From positions 1 to 11,088 of the forward strand of contig JANTGL010000060.1 in NCBI GenBank assembly GCA_024762915.1: a stretch of 11,088 nucleotides of DNA, given 5' to 3'. The position numbers and the translations under genes were made by a program. Positions 7,115 through 11,088 of the stretch are shown here, piece after piece (position 1 is the stretch's first letter; each line of letters starts with the position of its first letter). The notes beneath the pieces are model-generated. The model searched no databases. It was not told the origin of the DNA and saw nothing but the letters and a program-made list of their open reading frames with translations. The stretch comes from Bacteroidales bacterium. GTDB lineage: Bacteria; Bacteroidota; Bacteroidia; Bacteroidales; JAADGE01.

Positions 7115-7261
7115 ATGAATAATAAAGATAAATTTACTGAACAAGCTGAAAATATTATTCAGGAATGTGAAGATCATATAAAAGATTTGGAGGAGATTGT
7201 TAAAAATAAACAGCTTAAAAAAAAGAATATTAAGACTAAACAAAATAATAATATACATTAA
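7115..7261 (+). CDS. Hypothetical 48-residue charged protein upstream of HU
   Basis: An uninterrupted ATG-to-TAA frame that I do not recognise. The first half is acidic and predicted helical (FTEQAENIIQECEDHIKDLE, residues 7-26), with hydrophobic residues spaced like one coiled-coil helix. From about residue 30 it becomes a strongly basic tail rich in lysine (KQLKKKNIKTKQ, 32-43). It has no signal peptide or membrane segment. The stop is 17 bases before the HU start on the same strand, so the two are probably cotranscribed. The clear acidic-helix/basic-tail layout argues for a real gene, but low-complexity AT-rich DNA can produce lysine-rich ORFs by chance. The opposite-strand frame over the same region is a phenylalanine/isoleucine-rich artefact. 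A role linked to HU or to DNA or RNA binding would be pure inference. Confidence 0.5.
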   Translation: MNNKDKFTEQAENIIQECEDHIKDLEEIVKNKQLKKKNIKTKQNNNIH

Positions 7262-7278
7262 TTAAAAATTCAAAAATT

Positions 7279-7566
7279 ATGACAAAAGCAGATTTAATCT
7301 CGGTAATTTCGTCCGAAACAGGAACAGATAAAGTTATTGTAAGAAAAGTGGTTGAATCGTTTACCGAAAACGTAAAAAAATCATTAACCAAAAATAACAA
7401 TGTTTATCTCAGGGGGTTCGGAAGTTTTATTATTGTAAAAAAAGCTCAAAAAACTGCAAGAGATATTCGAAAAAACAAAAAAGTTGTAATCCCCGAACAT
7501 TACGCTCCGAAATTTAAACCTGTAAAATCTTTTGTTGATTCGGTTAAAGAAAATGTTAAAATGTAA
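7279..7566 (+). CDS. HU/IHF-family nucleoid DNA-binding protein
   Basis: A 95-residue histone-like protein, the usual HU length. HU dimers bind and bend DNA with little sequence specificity and help shape the nucleoid. The N-terminal helical dimerisation part is MTKADLISVISSETGTD onward; the signature turn VYLRGFGSF is at 42-50; the DNA-binding arm follows (about 53-77) and ends in PKFKPVKSFVD (77-87). The arm tip reads ARDIRKNKKVVIP, so it lacks the RNPxTG tip whose proline intercalates in classical HU. From memory, other Bacteroidota HU proteins also lack this proline, so it is probably a lineage trait rather than a defect. The ATG at 7279 gives the typical MTKADL opening. It lies 17 bases after the small ORF and is followed by a hairpin at 7613-7650. 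Confidence 0.95.
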   Translation: MTKADLISVISSETGTDKVIVRKVVESFTENVKKSLTKNNNVYLRGFGSFIIVKKAQKTARDIRKNKKVVIPEHYAPKFKPVKSFVDSVKENVKM

Positions 7567-7612
7567 GATATTTGTTATATAATCCTTTCTTTAATGTATC
7601 TTGAAAGTATAT

Positions 7613-7650
7613 ATATGTTGCATATTTAGGATATTTAATATGCAACATAT
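7613..7650 (+). terminator. 14-bp perfect inverted repeat downstream of HU, likely transcription terminator
   Basis: ATATGTTGCATATT (7613-7626) and AATATGCAACATAT (7637-7650) are exact reverse complements around a 10-base loop. The right arm runs into TTTTAA, a short T-tract. Placement 46 bases after the HU stop suits a terminator. The stem holds only four G-C pairs and the T-tract is short, so termination may be weak. The long perfect symmetry could instead be a protein-binding operator. Confidence 0.55.
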
Positions 7651-7817
7651 TTTAACTGTAGGGAATAATCTTTCTATGAATCATTTTTTTAATTTATTCT
7701 CGAAACATTTAAATAAAATTTCCGTAGGAATCAATAGAGGATAAAATAATCCTAATATAGATAAACGGAGTTTTTTAAATTCTGACTAAAAATAAATAAC
7801 AATTAAAAAAAATAATT
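7651..7817. other. Region upstream of the giant secreted-protein gene
   Basis: AT-rich and without an ORF worth calling. A short inverted repeat, AGGAT (7738-7742) and ATCCT (7749-7753), lies 65 bases before the ATG. No exact TAnnTTTG box was found, so the promoter of the large gene is not identified. The bases just before its ATG are an A-rich tract (AATTAAAAAAAATAATT), a common kind of translation start context in Bacteroidota. Confidence 0.35.
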
Positions 7818-7883
7818 ATGAAAAAAACGTTATTTTATATTTTTTTGATTTATAATCTTTTAAACTTCAGGAGTGTTTATGCT
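7818..7883 (+). other. Signal peptide of the giant secreted protein
   Basis: MKK is followed by a hydrophobic core (TLFYIFLIYNLL) and then FRSVYA before EG, giving a probable signal peptidase I site after residue 22. The protein should therefore leave the cytoplasm through Sec. Confidence 0.8.
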
Positions 7884-10800
7884 GAAGGAATTAAAGAATT
7901 GGCGAACGGAACAACCAATTATCCTGAAACTAATTTTGGATCAAATGGTTGGGCAGACCCCGGAGCACCGGATTCACGGAAATTATATATATATATAAAA
8001 GATCCTACGACAGAAAGTGTTTATTTCGGATTTTCCGCAAATGGGGAAGTTTACAATCTATACGATCCGAATGGTGTTTTAGTTTATACAAATACATCAA
8101 ATGCAAACGGTGCTAATGTAAATCAGGCTATTGCAGGTCCTGCTCAAATAGTTGGTGCAACCGGTTATAATGCCCAGGTGTATACGCCTGCTGCAGGTTC
8201 TCCCTCCGGGAGTTATTATCTCGAGTTTGATGGCTCTGCTAATATGACCTATTGGGATATTTCAGTTGCAAAATCAGGAAATAATTATACCGAATTAGGT
8301 CGAATTTGGTCAATGATTTGGTGGATGAATATGGGCGGCTGGGCTGCAGGTGATTCTTTTGAAGCAACTGTTTATGCTTATTCTACAGAAGGGTTTGTAT
8401 CAAAAGTTGATTATAAAGGTTCCGATTTCAGACCATATGTGTTTTCGATTTATTATAATGCAAACGGTCCCGGAAATTCCGGTAATATTGAAGAAGACAG
8501 AAAGTCTGTAAACGGAGCAAATGCAGGAACTCCTTCATTCCCCGTATTTTTAAACCCCCCGCCGGAAGAAATTATGCCCAGTGCCTCATTCGGTGATATA
8601 GTTGCTACTCCGTCTGTAGTAAGGACTGCAGCTACAGGTCCCGATAAATACAGTTTTAATTTATCTTCAACACAATTAGGTACTTTCAGAATACTTTTAA
8701 ATATTGAAAACCCTTTAGTTCCTGATGTTTATGATGATGTCCCGAATACAACCGACAGAGTGATTGTTTTTGATGTGATTCCTGCTCCGGGAGAAACACC
8801 GCCTTATATTCGTTCTATGCCGTGGGATGGTATTGATGGTAACGGGACTGAATTAGCTGACGGTTATTTGTTGCATTATACGGTATCTTATGCTGACGGA
8901 AGAAGTAATTTTCCGACTTATGATGCTGAATACTTGTATAACGGATTAACAGTTACACAAGTAAGACCTTCAAATCCATATATTGTTACATTATATTGGG
9001 ATGATTCTAATATTCCTGACGCACCAGGCGACGGAAGTTCTAAAGTAGAATTGAACGGTGCACTTTCACCGGCTCATTCATGGTCTAATTCTGCCTACGG
9101 AGATCAGAATACAATTAATACATGGTGGTATTGTAATGTCAAGCAAGATGTTCAACAAACCATAGTACTGCCTTCTTTAAGTGTTACTGCTCCAACCGAA
9201 CAGGCCCATGATATTGTATTTTCTGAAGTAGGAAATACGGCAATGAAAATCGATTGGACAAACGGAAACGGAGCACAGCGAGTTGTTTTTATGAAACAAA
9301 CGACAACGGGAGAACCTCTCCCCGTTGATAATACAACTTATACGGCCAATACTGATTTTGGCTCTGGTGACCAAATCGGAACAAGCGGATGGTTTTGTGT
9401 GTATAACGGTGCATCGAATCCGCAAGTTGTCGTTACGGGATTAGTTGAGGATACAGATTATAGAGTAATGGTTTTAGAGTATAATAACGGTTCGGGTACA
9501 GAACTGTATAATACAAATACGGCCGTTATTAATCCGGCAAATCAAAAAACAAGTATCATTACTCAAGCTACAAATGTTAATTTTACAAATGTTTTATCAA
9601 ATTCATTTACGGTGAATTGGACAAACGGAACCGGAACAAGAAGAGCAGCTTTTATTAAGCTTACTGCAACTGCAGGAGATGCCTTGCCTGCTAATAATAC
9701 GACTTATACAGCTTCAACTCTTTATGGTTTAGGCGATCAAATAGGATCTACCGGTTGGTATTGTATTTATGACGGTGTGGGTTCATCTGTTGATATAAGC
9801 AATTTAGCAAAATCTACCGATTACACGGTAATGGTTTGTGAATATTTCGGTTCACCCGGTAATGAAAATTATGTTACCCTAACAAATGCGACTGATCCGA
9901 ATAATCAGGTTACTGCAGCATTATCTCCGGCTCATCATATTGTTTTTAGCGGTATTACAACAAACTCTTTTCAAGTGGATTGGTTAAACGGAGACGGTAT
10001 AGCCAGACAAGTTTTTATTAAACAAACAACTTCTGCAACAGATGAACCGGTTCCTGTTGACGGTACAACATATACGGCGAATACTGTTTTTGGTTCCGGA
10101 CAACAAATTGGCACAACCGGTTGGTATTGTGTGTATGACGGAGTTCCTTCAACGGTTTCAATATCAGGATTAACCCCTTCAACTGAATATCGTGTGATGG
10201 TCTGTGATTATACAGCCGGATATGATTTTATTGAAGGCAGTGTTCCTACAAACCCCTTGAATCAAGCAACTTACGGTGTAACGCCGACGATTCAGGCACA
10301 TGATATTACCTTTCCAAACACAGGAGCAACTTCTATGGATCTTAATTGGATTAACGGAAACGGAACCGAAAGAATAGTATTTGCAAAACAAACAAATATC
10401 GGACAACCTCTTCCGGTTGACGGAACAGTGTATTCTGCTAATTCAGGTTTTGGATTGGGAAGTCAAATTGGTACAACCGGATGGTACTGTATTTATAAAG
10501 GTACAGGAACCTCTGTTACAATGAATAACATTCTTGAAGGAACTGAATATCGTTTTATGGTTTGTGAATTTAATCAAGATGCAACAGGCCCGTTATATAA
10601 TACTTCAACTGCAGTTTTAAATCCTGAAAATAATACATCATTATCTGCAGGGATTACTGTTTCATTAATTTCTCAGCATACGACTGAAGCAGGACAAACA
10701 GCAACTTTTACGATTGTTTTGAATACTCAACCTGTTAATGATGTTGTTATCGGATTAAACTCAGATGATACCGGTGAAGGTACCATTGCTTTAACAGATG

Positions 10801-11088
10801 TTACTTTTACATCAGCTGACTGGGATATTCCTCAAATAATTACTGTTACTGGGCAAGATGATGCTATTTTTGACGGTAATATTACATATAATATTATTAC
10901 AGCAGCAGCAACAAGTGCTGATTTAAATTATAACGGTATAAATGCTTCTGATGTAGTTGTCATAAATGATGATGACGAATCAGCACCGACAGTCACTTTA
11001 AGTGCTTCACCAATTTCGATAATAGAAAACGGCGGCACCTCCACATTGACTGCAACTTTATCGAATGCGACTTATGAAAATGTTACGG
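7818..11088 (+). CDS. Giant secreted multidomain repeat protein, adhesin-like (3' end missing)
   Basis: The frame is open for 1090 codons from the ATG at 7818 to the right edge without a stop. Residues 1-22 form a signal peptide ending VYA. Residues about 23-250 resemble, from memory, the N-terminal region of large Bacteroidota gliding or adhesin-type surface proteins: GRIWSMIWWMNMGGW, then STEGFVSKVDY and GNSGNIEEDRKSVNG. PWDGIDGNGTELADGY (about 334-349) looks like a FlgD-type 'WDG.D..G' loop. Four FN3-like tandem repeats of about 121 residues (462-941) follow, then a Calx-beta-like domain (about 946-1052) ending in an acidic NDDDE, and the start of another. The product is expected to be exported by Sec and possibly by the type IX system, but the sorting domain would be at the missing C-terminus. 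Only eight cysteines are visible, six of them in matched pairs within repeats 2-4. No enzymatic domain is visible. Adhesion or matrix function is inferred from architecture. Confidence 0.92.
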   Translation, partial: MKKTLFYIFLIYNLLNFRSVYAEGIKELANGTTNYPETNFGSNGWADPGAPDSRKLYIYIKDPTTESVYFGFSANGEVYNLYDPNGVLVYTNTSNANGANVNQAIAGPAQIVGATGYNAQVYTPAAGSPSGSYYLEFDGSANMTYWDISVAKSGNNYTELGRIWSMIWWMNMGGWAAGDSFEATVYAYSTEGFVSKVDYKGSDFRPYVFSIYYNANGPGNSGNIEEDRKSVNGANAGTPSFPVFLNPPPEEIMPSASFGDIVATPSVVRTAATGPDKYSFNLSSTQLGTFRILLNIENPLVPDVYDDVPNTTDRVIVFDVIPAPGETPPYIRSMPWDGIDGNGTELADGYLLHYTVSYADGRSNFPTYDAEYLYNGLTVTQVRPSNPYIVTLYWDDSNIPDAPGDGSSKVELNGALSPAHSWSNSAYGDQNTINTWWYCNVKQDVQQTIVLPSLSVTAPTEQAHDIVFSEVGNTAMKIDWTNGNGAQRVVFMKQTTTGEPLPVDNTTYTANTDFGSGDQIGTSGWFCVYNGASNPQVVVTGLVEDTDYRVMVLEYNNGSGTELYNTNTAVINPANQKTSIITQATNVNFTNVLSNSFTVNWTNGTGTRRAAFIKLTATAGDALPANNTTYTASTLYGLGDQIGSTGWYCIYDGVGSSVDISNLAKSTDYTVMVCEYFGSPGNENYVTLTNATDPNNQVTAALSPAHHIVFSGITTNSFQVDWLNGDGIARQVFIKQTTSATDEPVPVDGTTYTANTVFGSGQQIGTTGWYCVYDGVPSTVSISGLTPSTEYRVMVCDYTAGYDFIEGSVPTNPLNQATYGVTPTIQAHDITFPNTGATSMDLNWINGNGTERIVFAKQTNIGQPLPVDGTVYSANSGFGLGSQIGTTGWYCIYKGTGTSVTMNNILEGTEYRFMVCEFNQDATGPLYNTSTAVLNPENNTSLSAGITVSLISQHTTEAGQTATFTIVLNTQPVNDVVIGLNSDDTGEGTIALTDVTFTSADWDIPQIITVTGQDDAIFDGNITYNIITAAATSADLNYNGINASDVVVINDDDESAPTVTLSASPISIIENGGTSTLTATLSNATYENVT
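7984..7997 (+). repeat. (TA)7 dinucleotide tract inside the giant-protein coding region
   Basis: Seven uninterrupted TA units encode part of residues L56-I60 (LYIYI) near the start of the surface protein. Gain or loss of one unit would shift the frame and truncate the protein early. Confidence 0.75.
9201..10640 (+). repeat. Four tandem ~363-bp (121-residue) FN3-like repeats
   Basis: Equivalent positions start near 9201, 9564, 9927 and 10293, so the period is 363, 363 and 366 bases. Each copy follows the pattern: an opening strand ending in F, then W..G.G..R...(F/K)Q or similar, P(L/V)P.D.TTY.A, (F/Y)G.G.QIG..GW(Y/F)C(V/I)Y.G, ....(L/I)....T.Y.(V/F)MV. and a tail of aromatic and Asn/Pro residues. 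The last copy ends near 10640. From memory, this resembles the FN3-like units in Bacteroidota secreted proteins with 'VVYNG' and 'YEYNG' strands. The copies are clearly diverged at DNA level but share short near-identical stretches around the GWYC motif, for example near 9751-9770 and 10113-10138. Confidence 0.88.
10653..11088 (+). repeat. Calx-beta-like domains, one complete and one cut by the window edge
   Basis: The first copy begins ITVSLISQHTTEAGQTATF and continues with TFTSADWDIPQIITVTGQDD, DGNITYNI, SADLNYNG and a closing acidic NDDDE. This is a common extracellular repeat type in large bacterial surface proteins. The second begins near 10989 (TVTLSASPISIIENGG) and resembles the opening of a classical Calx-beta domain. 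Acidic turns suggest calcium binding, inferred from the family. Confidence 0.8.

Noticed and set aside
7067..7258. 63-codon minus-strand ORF opposite the small ORF upstream of HU
   Set aside because: Composed almost only of Phe, Ile, Leu and Asn, as expected from the reverse complement of lysine-rich AT-rich DNA; the plus-strand frame has a better layout and a cotranscribed neighbour.
9177..10406. Minus-strand ORFs at 9177-9425 and 10179-10406
   Set aside because: Both are antisense to the tandem repeats of the giant protein and resemble each other only because the underlying DNA is repeated.
9201..10640. Possible CRISPR-like or noncoding tandem array
   Set aside because: The periodicity is at protein level in one open frame, with 121-residue units and no short conserved DNA repeat with spacers.
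1..11088. A new defence or mobile system
   Set aside because: No nuclease, helicase, reverse transcriptase, integrase, transposase, toxin-antitoxin or phage-like gene was recognised; the genes present are signalling, metabolite repair, nucleoid and surface functions.

Overview
The window is an AT-rich piece (roughly 30% GC by eye) of a Bacteroidota chromosome, most likely a Bacteroidia or Flavobacteriia-like lineage. Three things point there: several genes start just after a TAnnTTTG box, the phylum's typical -7 promoter element; strong Shine-Dalgarno sequences are nearly absent; and several protein architectures are characteristic, including a TPR-membrane-PP2C phosphatase, a LuxR-like module of the 'LT..E..LC' type, a Bacteroidota-style HU, and a very large secreted repeat protein with a 'GNISEDRKSVN'-like N-terminal region. 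No rRNA, tRNA, IS element, CRISPR array or phage gene was seen.

Layout. 1-2046 (-) is a TPR/SpoIIE-type serine phosphatase cut by the left edge. 2121-2768 (-) is a 4'-phosphopantetheinyl transferase. 2893-4395 (+), divergent from it, is the bifunctional NAD(P)HX epimerase/dehydratase. 4397-4774 (-) is RidA, convergent with the dehydratase gene with one base between the stop codons. 4775-4883 is a divergent control region holding a near-perfect 38-bp palindrome whose two arms each contain a TAnnTTTG box. 4884-6068 and 6083-6928 (+) form a two-component pair: a membrane histidine kinase without a recognisable sensor domain, and a receiver/LuxR-like regulator. 7115-7261 (+) is an unrecognised 48-residue ORF followed 17 bases later by an HU-family protein (7279-7566). 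A 14-bp hairpin lies after HU. 7818 to the right edge (+) is a giant secreted protein, of which the first 1090 codons are visible: signal peptide, N-terminal domain, four ~121-residue tandem repeats, then Calx-beta-like repeats.

How it fits together. NnrE/NnrD and RidA are both metabolite-damage repair enzymes and sit side by side, but they are transcribed towards each other and so do not share an operon. The kinase and regulator are almost certainly cotranscribed partners. The small ORF and HU are probably cotranscribed. The giant protein appears to be its own unit and is probably a cell-surface or secreted adhesin-like product; its C-terminus, which would show a type IX secretion or gliding-type sorting domain, is outside the window. 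Most of the window is ordinary Bacteroidota content. The features most worth a second look are the palindromic divergent promoter region, the paired cysteines in the giant repeat protein, the kinase C-terminal extension, and the small ORF next to HU.
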